Both the position numbers and the translations under genes were made by a program. Source: Tardiphaga sp051811025 (GTDB lineage: Bacteria; Pseudomonadota; Alphaproteobacteria; Rhizobiales; Xanthobacteraceae). From it: a stretch of DNA of 64,000 nt. Under the pieces are notes generated by a model that saw only the letters and a program-made list of their open reading frames with translations, was not told where the DNA came from and ran no database searches. Every line of letters starts with the position of its first letter. The stretch's first letter is position 1. Below, in pieces: positions 33,794-43,923 of this stretch. The stretch spans positions 2,542,001 to 2,606,000 of the forward strand of contig NZ_JBPWQE010000001.1 of assembly GCF_051811025.1 (NCBI RefSeq), written 5' to 3'.

Positions 33794-34861
33794 TCACGCC
33801 ACCTGAAATTGCAGCTCTGCCGAATATTCCGGATCGACTTCGCAGATCACGCGGTTGCGGCCGCTGCGCTTCGCTGCATAGAGACAGGCATCGGCACGGC
33901 CAATGAGCGATTCCATATCGTCGCCGATCTGCAGCATCGAGACGCCGACGGAAATCGTGACGCGTCCCAGGATTTCGCCAGTCGATTTTTTCTTCAGCTC
34001 CTTTGACATCACGGCGCGGCGGATGTGATCGGCCACGGTGAGCGCCTGACGCAGCGGCGTGTTCGGCAGCACCACGGCGAATTCCTCGCCGCCATAGCGC
34101 GCGGTGATATCCTGGCCCTTGATGGTCTGCTTCAATGACTGGCCGACAAGACGCAGCACCTGATCGCCGGTGAGATGGCCGTAATTGTCGTTGAAGGACT
34201 TGAAGTGATCGATGTCGAGCATCAGGAGCGACAAAGGTTCGCCGCGCTTCACCGCGGTATCGATTGCTGCCATCAGCGCACGGTCGAAATATTTGCGGTT
34301 GCCGAGCGCGGTGAGGGGATCGGTCAGACTCTCGGCGCGGATCGCCTCGAGGCTCTGTTGCAGCGTGTAGACCTCGCTCTTCGAGGACAGTAGCCGTTCT
34401 TCCAGCGCCTTGTTCGTGTCGTGTACTTCACGGGTGGATTTGACGAGACTCTCGATCACGGCTTTCACCGCAGCAGGATCGTGCGCCCGCGACAAATCCT
34501 TGCTGGCGCCATCCAGACTGGCATTGAAGTTCGTGGTCATGCCCAGCGCATCGGTGATCAGCGCCATCACGTCGTCGATCTCGCCGATGACGCGGGCGCC
34601 CACCTGATCGATGCGATCGGTGGTCCGAATCTGCGAGAGATAGGTGTCGTGGATCAGGTCGAGATCGGCTTCGGTCAGGCGGCCATTGCGGGCCAGCGTC
34701 TCATTGATGACCTTGTTGAGCGCCGAATTGTAGCCAGTCGCATAGACGTACCAGATCTCATAGTTGCGCGGAATCGCCGTCTGGCGCAGCGATCGGATTT
34801 GGCCCAGCGCGACTTCGGCAAAGGCCAAAGTCCGCTCTTGTTCGTCCAGGATTCCGGTCAC
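33794..34861 (-). CDS. Diguanylate cyclase (GGDEF domain)
   Basis: 355 residues from a GTG at 34861. The N-terminal ~175 residues are helical, cytoplasmic and of no recognised sensor family (RNYEIWYVYATGYNSALN is a recurring opening in such proteins). The GGDEF domain begins DPLTALGNRKYFD and carries LDIDHFKSFNDNYGH, the active-site GGEEF (ARYGGEEFAVVLP), and SVGVSML. It should make cyclic di-GMP from two GTP. The inhibitory site upstream of GGEEF, normally RxxD, reads KGQD, so feedback inhibition may be weak. No membrane helix is visible. The gene is convergent with the TfoX-like gene. Confidence 0.95.
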   Translation of the reverse strand: MTGILDEQERTLAFAEVALGQIRSLRQTAIPRNYEIWYVYATGYNSALNKVINETLARNGRLTEADLDLIHDTYLSQIRTTDRIDQVGARVIGEIDDVMALITDALGMTTNFNASLDGASKDLSRAHDPAAVKAVIESLVKSTREVHDTNKALEERLLSSKSEVYTLQQSLEAIRAESLTDPLTALGNRKYFDRALMAAIDTAVKRGEPLSLLMLDIDHFKSFNDNYGHLTGDQVLRLVGQSLKQTIKGQDITARYGGEEFAVVLPNTPLRQALTVADHIRRAVMSKELKKKSTGEILGRVTISVGVSMLQIGDDMESLIGRADACLYAAKRSGRNRVICEVDPEYSAELQFQVA

Positions 34862-34984
34862 GTTCTGTGCCCTCGCGGATGGCGGGTATGCGCCGTCCTC
34901 TGAAATGCAAATTTGTTAAAAATATCGCATTCAGATTAGGGGACGAGAGTGAACGGCAAGTAAACGTTCCTGGCGCTATACTAC

Positions 34985-36496
<1,512 letters not shown>

Positions 36497-36512
36497 TGAG
36501 CCTCTGTATGGG

Positions 36513-36543
36513 GGCATGATCTGATCCGGTATCCGGATGATCA
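36513..36543. repeat. Fragment of a Rhizobiales GATC/CCGG palindromic repeat
   Basis: GCATGATCTGATCCGG, TATCCGGATGATCA. The 15 bases GCATGATCTGATCCG recur at 50914. The element resembles the common rhizobial repeat of the type GCATGATC...CCGGTTTTCGGATCA, also seen at 59965. Confidence 0.4.
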
Positions 36544-36873
36544 CAGTTCGGAATCACGCCTCAGGTGGAAACCGCCGCTTGGATTCTCGGAGAATACTGC
36601 AGCGCTTATCCCCGGAGCGGCACGCAAACATGCACGGAGATCGCTGGGCGCTGACAGGCGGCTTACTCAAGATATCGCGCTTCGATACCGGGCCGCGTCG
36701 AGCCGGAACATAGGCTGGAATCGGCCAAAGTCAATCCGCCACACCCTGGAACATCCCAAAAAGCTTAATGTTTTAGCGGAAAAGGGCCAAAACCGGGATA
36801 TTGGCGGGGGCTTGGGGCCCCGCCGGACGGCCGCTACCCGACGTCGCGTGTGACGTCGATGCAACGCTGACCG
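36544..36873. other. Intergenic region between the MFS gene end and the helicase start
   Basis: About 330 bases with no credible gene. It holds a hairpin at 36803-36824 (GGCGGGG and CCCCGCC arms), which may end the MFS gene, and an AT-richer patch around 36760-36785 (AAAAAGCTTAATGTTTTAGCGG). On the minus strand this is the promoter and leader of the helicase; a long leader would suit cold-regulated helicases, but nothing specific is proven. Confidence 0.4.
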
Positions 36874-38250
36874 CTAGTCGACCGGCCTGCGTTCGCGGCC
36901 GGGTGGACCGGCAATGGCGATGAGCGCGCCGCTCAGCAACAGCGCGGTCGAGATCACAGTGAACATCGCGATCGCACCGTAGCTGCCGAGCAGCGGCAGC
37001 AGCGCGATCGGTACCAGCGCCGATACGACGCGGCCGAGGCCCCATGCGCCAGCGGTGGCCGAGGCACGCAGATGCGTCGGCAGCAGCTCGACAGCGTAGA
37101 GGCTAAGCACGGCGCTGTAGACGGCACTGGCGAGGTTGAACACGATTCCGGTGACGATGAGTGGCGTCAGCACCGTGCTGACAGCAAAAGTCAGCCCGGT
37201 TGCGATCATCACCACGGCACAGGCGACCAGAGCGAGGCGCCGCGGGATACGATCGACGAAGGTCGATGCCGCCGCGATGCCGATCGATGGACCGAACATT
37301 GTGAGTCCAGCGAACAGCAAGGACTCGCTGACATGAAATCCCTTCTGCACCATTACAGCGGCGCTGAGCAGCGGGAAACCGATCGTGGCCCAGGGCCCGA
37401 GTACATAGAGCGCGGCAAGGAGTGCCGTGCGGCGCAGGCTGATCCGATCGCGGGCGAGTGCCCGGAAACCGCTGGATCCCACGGCTACAGTTTCAGGAGC
37501 GGAGATCGCTGGCGGTGACGGCTGACCCGCGGATGCCTCGAAGCGGCGGCAGACGGCATCGGCCTCGGCGTCGCGTCCGATCGATGCGAGCCAGCGCGGC
37601 GATTCCGGCACCAGAAAGAATAGCAGGGCTGTCAGGGTCGAGCACGCGCTGCCGAAGATCAAGGCCCAGCGCCAGCCTTCGATGCCCCATGGCGCGATGG
37701 GCGTCAGCCAGCGGATCATCAGGATGATCGCCGGTGCGCCGAGAAAGGCCAGCGCGCCGCACAGCATCATCAAAAGGCCGCGCCGCCGGGGCGGCAGCAG
37801 GTCTGACAGATAGGCTGATGTCAAAGGCGGGTAGCCGCCGATGGCGAGGCCGGAGATGAAGCGGAAGGCCGTCATGGTTGCCACATCGCGACTGGCGGCG
37901 ACGGCCAGCGAACTTAGCGCCAGGACGGCAAGCGCGCTCTGCAGCGCGATCTGGCGGCCATAGCGATCCGCAATCCAGCCGAACACAGGCGCACCAACGG
38001 CGCCGCCGGCAAAGACCGATGCCAATAACAGGGAGAGCTCGCCGCGCGAGATGCTGTAAGGCGGTGCGAGGAAGATGCCGGAAAAGGCGTTGCTGAGCGC
38101 CACTTCGGCAATGTCAGCGAACAGGCCGAAGGCACAGAGCGCGAATATGCCGAGGTGAAGCGGTGAGACCGGCAGCCCGTCCAGGCGTGCCGCAATAGTC
38201 GGCACGGCTGCGCTCGCTGGCGCCCCGTGCGTCCGCACCTGGTCGTTCAT
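36874..38250 (-). CDS. Major facilitator superfamily transporter (aromatic acid/sugar-porter-like)
   Basis: 458 residues with 12 predicted helices. Features: GWIADRYGRQIAL in loop 2-3, FRFISGLAIGGYPPLTSAYLSDLLPPRRRG (key part SGLAIGGYPPLTSAYLSD) as helix 4-5, VPESPRWLASIGR after helix 6, typical of the metabolite:H+ symporter and AAHS families, and VDRIPRRLAL in loop 8-9. The likely substrate is an aromatic or other organic acid, but it cannot be told from sequence. It lies 119 bases behind a TetR-type regulator gene on the same strand, which probably controls it. Confidence 0.88.
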   Translation of the reverse strand: MNDQVRTHGAPASAAVPTIAARLDGLPVSPLHLGIFALCAFGLFADIAEVALSNAFSGIFLAPPYSISRGELSLLLASVFAGGAVGAPVFGWIADRYGRQIALQSALAVLALSSLAVAASRDVATMTAFRFISGLAIGGYPPLTSAYLSDLLPPRRRGLLMMLCGALAFLGAPAIILMIRWLTPIAPWGIEGWRWALIFGSACSTLTALLFFLVPESPRWLASIGRDAEADAVCRRFEASAGQPSPPAISAPETVAVGSSGFRALARDRISLRRTALLAALYVLGPWATIGFPLLSAAVMVQKGFHVSESLLFAGLTMFGPSIGIAAASTFVDRIPRRLALVACAVVMIATGLTFAVSTVLTPLIVTGIVFNLASAVYSAVLSLYAVELLPTHLRASATAGAWGLGRVVSALVPIALLPLLGSYGAIAMFTVISTALLLSGALIAIAGPPGRERRPVD

Positions 38251-38369
38251 CTGAAGCCCCGCATCTCACAGCGGCAACGCGATGCGCGTCATCCGCAGCC
38301 CGCGCGGACCATATGTCGATGCAACGCGATGAGTCGAGAGGAGGGTATGTGGCGGCGAACCGCAGCGCC

Positions 38370-38984
38370 TCAGATCTGCGTCGGCGTTGCCGCGCAGCCA
38401 TACAGGATCATCTCGCAGGTCTGGCGATAGCGCGCCGAGAAGTCATTCGCTGCGATCGGAGGGAGTGCCTGGTTGACAGCCCGTCCTCCGTCGGCCAGCG
38501 CCTGCGCGATCTGTGCGGCCGTAAAACGGCCGGTCAGGATCAGCAGCTTGTTATAGTGGAAATCGACGATCAGCTTTTCCAGCTCGGCCTGGAAGGTGAT
38601 GGCGGACTCGATCATGAGATCGCGGCAGCGCCGAAAGGCTTCCGCATTGAGTTCGACGGTATGCGGTGAGAATGTCAGCATCCGGCGGGTTTCGCCGTAT
38701 CTCAGGTCGATGATCGTTGCGAAGATGTCGAGTGCGCTGCCGCCGCTTTCCCGGATCTTCTGGCCGGCCTCAAGCGCCTGCGCGATCGCGACTTCATTGC
38801 GATGGCCGATCGAGGCACGAAATGCCTCTTCCTTGTTGCTGAAATAGTAATAGAGCGCGCGTTGCGTGAAGCCGCATTCTCTGGCGAGACCGACCATCGA
38901 CAGACCGGCATAGCCGTGGTCGAGAAATGCCTTGTTGACCCGAAGCAGCAACTCGTGCCCGGGCGTAATCATCTTCTTTGCCAT
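38370..38984 (-). CDS. TetR family transcriptional regulator
   Basis: 204 residues. The N-terminal helix-turn-helix is GLSMVGLARECGFTQRALYYYFSNKEEAF (key part CGFTQRALYYYF), the standard TetR DNA-reading element, at about residues 27-55. The C-terminal ligand domain is helical and of no named subfamily. No ribosome-binding site is visible before the ATG at 38984, so translation may be leaderless or weak. It probably regulates the MFS gene downstream. The 5' gap of about 400 bases would hold its operator, but no clean TetR palindrome stands close to the start. Confidence 0.92.
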   Translation of the reverse strand: MAKKMITPGHELLLRVNKAFLDHGYAGLSMVGLARECGFTQRALYYYFSNKEEAFRASIGHRNEVAIAQALEAGQKIRESGGSALDIFATIIDLRYGETRRMLTFSPHTVELNAEAFRRCRDLMIESAITFQAELEKLIVDFHYNKLLILTGRFTAAQIAQALADGGRAVNQALPPIAANDFSARYRQTCEMILYGCAATPTQI

Positions 38985-39391
38985 TGGTCGTCAGATATCC
39001 AGTCGTAGCAGGCTTCGGGCGGGTGATTAAAACTGCCTGAAATCTTACAGTCTAAAAAATCCCATCCTCAAATCGCCAAGCTACGGAGGGAACGCAAAGT
39101 TCCTGAGGCGCGCTTCCTGACGTTGGTCGCCTGTAGCAGGAGTAGCAATTTGATTAGCTAGCTCCCCGGATCTCGTCCGAACCTTATGATATGTCGCTTA
39201 GCATAGTTCAGGGCAAACATGTCGAGGATTAGCCCTGTATTCTTTATCCACAAGATCGCGAGATTGAGCGCGCTGTCTGTCGCCGACCTCGTTGGTACCT
39301 CCGCCGACCATGCATGGTCGGCGTTTATCCGTACAACTTTACCGAATCAGGCCTATCGGCTGGCGTCCGAGGACATGATACCGGCGCTGGA
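38985..39391. other. Intergenic region with an AT-rich left part and a 22-bp palindrome
   Basis: About 400 bases with no gene that I can support; frames present have no ribosome-binding site and no familiar sequence. The left part (39020-39240) is distinctly more AT-rich than the window. A perfect palindrome is at 39302-39323. Confidence 0.45.
39302..39323. promoter_or_regulatory. Perfect 22-bp palindrome
   Basis: CGCCGACCATG and CATGGTCGGCG are exact inverted copies with no spacer. On the plus strand TTTATCC follows. It may be a dyad operator, a terminator stem, or a remnant of a mobile or repeat element. It lies about 70 bases past the end of the small exported-protein gene (read on the minus strand). 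Confidence 0.4.
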
Positions 39392-39697
39392 TCACTTGCC
39401 GTAGGTGCCAAGTTGCATGCCGAGATTCTGCATCACGAAAACATTCATGCGCAGATGCACCTCGCTACCGCTCTGCAGGCGGGCGTCGATCTCATAGGTC
39501 GCCGGGTCGACCTGGCGAATAGCAATGATTTGGGTGATGGCCAACACGTCCGGTGTGGTCTGCGCCGGTTTGGCGGCCACCTGTGCGTGTTTTGGTTTGG
39601 CGGCCGGTGCAGCCTTGGCTGCAGGAGCGGGGGCTGCATCCTGGGCGAGTGCGATGGTAGGAAGCAGCAGTGCGGCTGCGAGGACCAGTGACTTCAC
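39392..39697 (-). CDS. Small exported protein of unknown function
   Basis: 101 residues. A typical signal peptide (MKSLVLAAALLLPTIALAQ, cleaved after ALA near residue 18) is followed by an Ala/Pro/Lys-rich linker to about residue 45 and a short folded part, ITQIIAIRQVDPATYEIDARL and NVFVMQNLGMQLGTYGK. GGAGATCGACGTG in front of the ATG provides a ribosome-binding site. I do not recognise a family. It is likely periplasmic. It is divergent from the caspase-like gene with 230 bases between. Confidence 0.7.
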   Translation of the reverse strand: MKSLVLAAALLLPTIALAQDAAPAPAAKAAPAAKPKHAQVAAKPAQTTPDVLAITQIIAIRQVDPATYEIDARLQSGSEVHLRMNVFVMQNLGMQLGTYGK

Positions 39698-39927
39698 GTC
39701 GATCTCCTGACTTTGATTTGGCTCGGGCTAATGGAGATTAAGGCAGAATTTGTGGCAGCGGCGCCGTAATGTGAGGGCAGATGATCTACTTGTGTGGGCA
39801 AGACAAAATTACCTGTAACGGCTAGACCTCCGTTTGAACCGGCCGCCGTTTTGCCTCGACCAAGGCAGACAATCACGCGGTCGAGCCACCATAGAGATAA
39901 ATGCTCTGGCGGGGCGGGGATAGAACA

Positions 39928-41424
39928 ATGCGACGGTTTTTGATCCTGCTGGCGCTGGCGGCGGCAGCACTTTCGGCGGCGCCGGCTTTTGCCGCGAAAC
40001 GCGTGGCACTGGTGATTGGCAACAACGACTACCGCAACGTGCCGAAGCTGCAGAAGGCCGTGAACGATGCCCGCAGCATCGGCGATGCCCTCAAGAGTCT
40101 CGGCTTCAGCGTCATGGTGGCCGAGAACCAGACCCGGCAGGCCTTCAGTCAGTCGTTGCTCGCTTTCGATTCGACGATCGAAAAAGGCGACACAGCTTTT
40201 TTCTTTTTTGCTGGCCACGGCTTCGAGATCGCCGGCCAGAATTTCCTGCTGCCGACGGACGTTCCTGCCGCCACCGAGGGTCAGGAAGAACTGGTGCGCG
40301 ACTCCGCAATCCTCGCTGACCGTATCGTGACGCGCCTGCAGATGCGCGGTGCGCGGACGTCGATTCTGGTGTTCGATGCCTGTCGTAACAATCCATTCGA
40401 GCGCGCTGGCACCCGCGCGGTAGCCGGCAGCGGCGGCCTCGCCCCGATGACGACGCTTCCGGAAGGCGTCTTCTCGATCTTCTCTGCAGGGCCGCGGCAG
40501 ACCGCACTGGATCGTTTGTCGAACAACGACACCGATCCGAATTCGGTTTTCACGCGCGCATTCATCAAGGAGTTGCAGGAGCCATCGCTGAACCTCGTGC
40601 AGGTCGCGCAGCGCACCCGGCGGACCGTCAGCGAGATGGCAGAGACCGTGAAACACCGCCAGGTGCCGGTGTATTTCGACCAGATGGTCGATGACGTCTT
40701 TCTCAATGGTGTGGCGCTTAAGCAGGCCGATGCGCGGCCGGCCGAACCGCTGCAGCAGGTCGCTGCGCTGCCGCCTGTCAACGTTCCGCAACTGCCGCCG
40801 GCCAACGATGCGGTGAATGCACCGATCGCCAGCTTCTCGCGCCACAATGGCGGCTGGACCGTGATGTTCTCGATCGCCGATCCGACGCTGGGAATCTCCT
40901 GGCGGATGGGCGAGGCGGGTAGCTTCCGCGAGACCGGCTTCATGGACACGCTCGATCCGCGCACGCGCAAGCGGATGCCGAATCCGGCGATCCAGCTCGA
41001 TGCCGATGCTGCGGCGGCGACGATCTATCTGCGTTACGTCGATGCGAATGGCGAGATGCAGGGACCGTTTCCGATCCGCTTCGATCCGGAAGCTGCGCTG
41101 GTTCGCGATCAGCGCAAGATTCTCGACATGACGGCGGGGAGCTGGCTTGCTTTCGGCGGCTACAACACACCGTTGATGTACTATACGCACCTGATGTCGT
41201 ATCGCTGTGCCATTCGCGAAGCCCGCGTGGGTGTCGATAGTGCTATGCCGGACAAGGTTCTGAAATTCCCGCCTTGCGATCTGCTCGACCCGATCGCGAC
41301 ACCAGCTGGCGCCGAGCCTTACATCAAGATCCCTGCGGCCACGAAGTTCGTTTCAGTCGAATTGACCTTCCGCGACGGCAGCGTATCGGAAATCAAGAGC
41401 TTTCGACGTTCTGGAAATCGATGA
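39928..41424 (+). CDS. Caspase-like peptidase (C14 family) with signal peptide
   Basis: 498 residues from the ATG at 39928 (MRRFLILLALAAAALSAAPA), chosen because it begins a clean signal peptide ending FAA. The caspase-fold domain starts KRVALVIGNNDYRNVPKLQKAVNDA; the catalytic dyad is visible as His97 in FFFFAGHGFE and Cys152 in VFDACRNNPFE. FSAGPRQTALD and FTRAFIKELQ complete the p20-like unit by about residue 230. The remaining ~260 residues are an Ala/Pro linker and a beta-rich C-terminal domain of unknown type. Rhizobiales encode many such periplasmic metacaspase-like proteins; targets are unknown. The stop codon overlaps the next gene by 4 bases. Confidence 0.9.
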   Translation: MRRFLILLALAAAALSAAPAFAAKRVALVIGNNDYRNVPKLQKAVNDARSIGDALKSLGFSVMVAENQTRQAFSQSLLAFDSTIEKGDTAFFFFAGHGFEIAGQNFLLPTDVPAATEGQEELVRDSAILADRIVTRLQMRGARTSILVFDACRNNPFERAGTRAVAGSGGLAPMTTLPEGVFSIFSAGPRQTALDRLSNNDTDPNSVFTRAFIKELQEPSLNLVQVAQRTRRTVSEMAETVKHRQVPVYFDQMVDDVFLNGVALKQADARPAEPLQQVAALPPVNVPQLPPANDAVNAPIASFSRHNGGWTVMFSIADPTLGISWRMGEAGSFRETGFMDTLDPRTRKRMPNPAIQLDADAAAATIYLRYVDANGEMQGPFPIRFDPEAALVRDQRKILDMTAGSWLAFGGYNTPLMYYTHLMSYRCAIREARVGVDSAMPDKVLKFPPCDLLDPIATPAGAEPYIKIPAATKFVSVELTFRDGSVSEIKSFRRSGNR

Positions 41425-41822
41425 GCATGATCGACACCGCCGCGCGAACCAAAGTCATCGCCGACATCAAAGAGCTCGAAGAACGCCGCCGCGTCGCGAT
41501 GCTCGCGGCAGATGTTGCGACGCTGGACAAGCTGTTCGCCGAGCAGATGGTTTACACGCATTCCAATGCGGCGACCGACAACAAGGCAGAGTATCTCGAC
41601 AAGCTTGGTGAACGGCATTTCGACTATCGCAAACTCGCATTCCTTGATCAGGAAATTCGGCTCGCCGGTGACGCGGCGCTGGTGACGGGCCGCATGACCG
41701 GTGAGGTGGTCATTGCCGGGGCTTTGAGAAAGCTGAACGGCCAGACGACGGTGGTATGGATCAAGCAGGATGCTCGCTGGCAGTTGCTGGCTTTCCAGAG
41801 CACGCCGATCCCCGCAGTCTAG
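41421..41822 (+). CDS. SnoaL/NTF2-like protein (DUF4440 type)
   Basis: 133 residues from the ATG at 41421, whose ATGA overlaps the stop codon of the caspase-like gene; a second ATG at 41427 is possible. The sequence ELEERRRVAMLAADVATLDKLFAEQMVYTHSN is the usual opening helix and first strand of the NTF2-like fold (key part DKLFAEQMVYTHSN), and TTVVWIKQDARWQLLAFQSTPIP is the usual closing strand pair (key part QDARWQLLAFQST). Members are small ligand-binding or enzymatic domains, including epimerases, hydrolases and cyclases; nothing indicates which. The overlap suggests coupled translation and perhaps related function. Confidence 0.85.
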   Translation: MSMIDTAARTKVIADIKELEERRRVAMLAADVATLDKLFAEQMVYTHSNAATDNKAEYLDKLGERHFDYRKLAFLDQEIRLAGDAALVTGRMTGEVVIAGALRKLNGQTTVVWIKQDARWQLLAFQSTPIPAV

Positions 41823-41895
41823 AGGCGCTGCGTTTTCCGTTGACGGAAACCCGCCGTCTCGCTCAAGTTGCAATCTGAAGCTTGAGGAGAAGCGA

Positions 41896-43128
41896 ATGAC
41901 TGCAGGCGCGAACGAGACCTCGCTGACTACGCGCTGCTGCATCGTTGGCGGCGGCCCTGCCGGGATGATGCTCGGCTATCTGCTCGGCCGCGCCGGCATC
42001 GACACGATTGTCCTTGAGAAACACGCCGATTTCTTTCGCGATTTCCGCGGCGACACCGTGCATCCATCGACGCTGCAGGTGATGGACGAGCTTGGCCTGA
42101 TCGACGACTTCCTTAAGATCAAGCACGACCGCATTCAGAAAATGGACGGGTTCTTCGGAACGCATAAGCTACGTATCGCTGACATCAGCCGCACCAGCGC
42201 GAAATATCCGTTCATCGCCTTCATGCCGCAGTGGGACTTCCTCAATTTCCTGCGCGACAAGGCGCAACGCTATCCGCATCTCAAGGTGATGATGAACACC
42301 GAGGCGACCGATCTCATCTGGTCGGGCGAGCAGGTGGCTGGCGTCAAGGCCATCACGGAGCAGGGGCCGGTCGAGATCCATGCCGATCTGACCGTGGCCT
42401 GCGATGGCCGGCATTCGATCGTGCGACCGGCGGCGAAGCTGGAGGTCGAAGACATCGGCGCGCCCATGGACATCTTGTGGTTTCGCGTTGCCAAGGGGGC
42501 GGAGACCGAGAGCGTGTTCGCGCGGCTTGAGCCTGGCAAGATGATGGTGACCATCGACCGCGGCGATTACTGGCAGTGCGCTTATGTGATCGCCAAAGGA
42601 CGCTATGAGGAGATCAAGGCGCGCGGGCTGGATGCTTTCCGTGCCGAGACGGCACGTCTGGCGCCGACCCTGGGCGCGCATATCGGTGATCTCAAGAGCT
42701 GGGACGACGTCAAGCTACTGACCGTGGCGATCAATCGGCTGAAGCGTTGGACCCGGCCGGGGCTGTTGTGCATTGGCGACGCCGCGCATGCGATGTCGCC
42801 GGTTGGCGGCGTCGGTGTGAACATTGCGATTCAGGATGCAGTCGCGACTGCTAACCTGCTGGCGGAGAAGCTTGCGAAGGGACCAGTGACCGAGGACGAT
42901 CTCGACGCCGTACGGCGCCGCCGCGAATTCCCAATGCGCGCGACACAGGGCATGCAGGTCGTGATGCAGAACAACATTATCAGCCGGGCGCTGGCTTCCG
43001 GTGGTCAGCCGTTGACGCCGCCGCTGATCATGCGTCTCGTCAGCGCGTTTCCACCGCTGCAGGGACTGACCGCGCGCTTCCTGGCGATTGGCGTACGACC
43101 CGAGCACGTGCAGTCGCCGGAAGCGTAG
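41896..43128 (+). CDS. FAD-dependent monooxygenase (PHBH/UbiH-like)
   Basis: 410 residues from the ATG at 41896 with TTGAGGAGAAGCG in front. The FAD-binding motif is CCIVGGGPAGMMLGYLLGRAG (GxGxxG), followed by VLEKHADFFRDFRGDTVHPSTL in pieces; the second motif is ACDGRHSIVR and the third GLLCIGDAAHAMSPVGGVGVN, all of the class A flavoprotein monooxygenases. These hydroxylate aromatic or quinone substrates with NAD(P)H and oxygen. The substrate is unknown; no ubiquinone genes are near. It follows the NTF2-like gene by 73 bases and faces the SDR pair. Confidence 0.93.
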   Translation: MTAGANETSLTTRCCIVGGGPAGMMLGYLLGRAGIDTIVLEKHADFFRDFRGDTVHPSTLQVMDELGLIDDFLKIKHDRIQKMDGFFGTHKLRIADISRTSAKYPFIAFMPQWDFLNFLRDKAQRYPHLKVMMNTEATDLIWSGEQVAGVKAITEQGPVEIHADLTVACDGRHSIVRPAAKLEVEDIGAPMDILWFRVAKGAETESVFARLEPGKMMVTIDRGDYWQCAYVIAKGRYEEIKARGLDAFRAETARLAPTLGAHIGDLKSWDDVKLLTVAINRLKRWTRPGLLCIGDAAHAMSPVGGVGVNIAIQDAVATANLLAEKLAKGPVTEDDLDAVRRRREFPMRATQGMQVVMQNNIISRALASGGQPLTPPLIMRLVSAFPPLQGLTARFLAIGVRPEHVQSPEA

Positions 43129-43134
43129 GAGAGG

Positions 43135-43905
43135 CTATCCCTGCACCGAGAAGCCGCCGTCCACGGGGATTGCCGTTCCGGTGACGAAGTCCGACGCGCG
43201 CGACGACAGGAACACCGCAATGCCCGCGAAATCACCCGATGCGCCCCAGCGGCCGGCGGGCGTTCGTGCCAGCACCTTATCGTGGAGACCATCGATTTCA
43301 CGGCGCGCATTCTGTGTCAGTTCGGTATCGATCCAGCCCGGCAGAACGGCGTTGCACTGAATATTGTGAGGTGCCCAGGCGACGGCGCAGGAGCGGGTGA
43401 ACTGCACGATACCGCCTTTGCTGGCGGCATAGGCCGGCGCGAAAGACGCGCCGAAGATCGACAGCATCGACCCGATATTGATGATCTTGCCGCCGCCCGC
43501 GGCCTTCATCGCCGGATGCGCCGCCTGCGAACAGACGAAGGCGCTGGTGAGATTGGTCTTGATCACGCTGTCCCATTCGTCGAGTGCGATCTCGTGCGGC
43601 GGCTTGCGGATGTTAATGCCGGCATTGTTGATGAGGATATCGATCCGGCCGAGTTCTGTCAGCACGCGTGCGATCATTCCATCGACAGCGGTCTTGTCGG
43701 TCACATCGGCCGCAATGGCGACCGCCCTGGCGCCGCTCTTGGTCAACTCCGCGACGGCATCGTTGGACTTGGTCTGGTTGCGTCCGACCACGGCGATGGC
43801 GGCGCCGGCCTGCGCCAGACCCCGCGCCATGCCGAGCCCGATGCCGCCATTGCCGCCGGTGACGATGGCCACTTTGCCGGAGAGATCGAACAGTCCTGCA
43901 GTCAT
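43135..43905 (-). CDS. SDR family oxidoreductase, paralogue 1
   Basis: 256 residues. TGGNGGIGLGMARGLAQAGA is the nucleotide-binding site, NNAGINIRKPP follows, and the active site is SMLSIFGASFAPAYAASKGG with Y-x-x-x-K. LPGWIDTELT and VDGGFSVQG close the sequence. The pattern is close to 2-deoxy-D-gluconate 3-dehydrogenase/KduD-like and 'glucose 1-dehydrogenase'-like SDRs. It is a paralogue of the gene just upstream on the same strand (18 bases gap) with the same length and the same VDGGFSxQG ending, so the pair arose by tandem duplication. Confidence 0.93.
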   Translation of the reverse strand: MTAGLFDLSGKVAIVTGGNGGIGLGMARGLAQAGAAIAVVGRNQTKSNDAVAELTKSGARAVAIAADVTDKTAVDGMIARVLTELGRIDILINNAGINIRKPPHEIALDEWDSVIKTNLTSAFVCSQAAHPAMKAAGGGKIINIGSMLSIFGASFAPAYAASKGGIVQFTRSCAVAWAPHNIQCNAVLPGWIDTELTQNARREIDGLHDKVLARTPAGRWGASGDFAGIAVFLSSRASDFVTGTAIPVDGGFSVQG

Positions 43906-43923
43906 GGTGTTGTCCTCATTGCA

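Noticed and set aside
39219..39404. 61-codon frame in the AT-rich gap
   Set aside because: No ribosome-binding site, no recognisable sequence, and it overlaps the small exported-protein gene.
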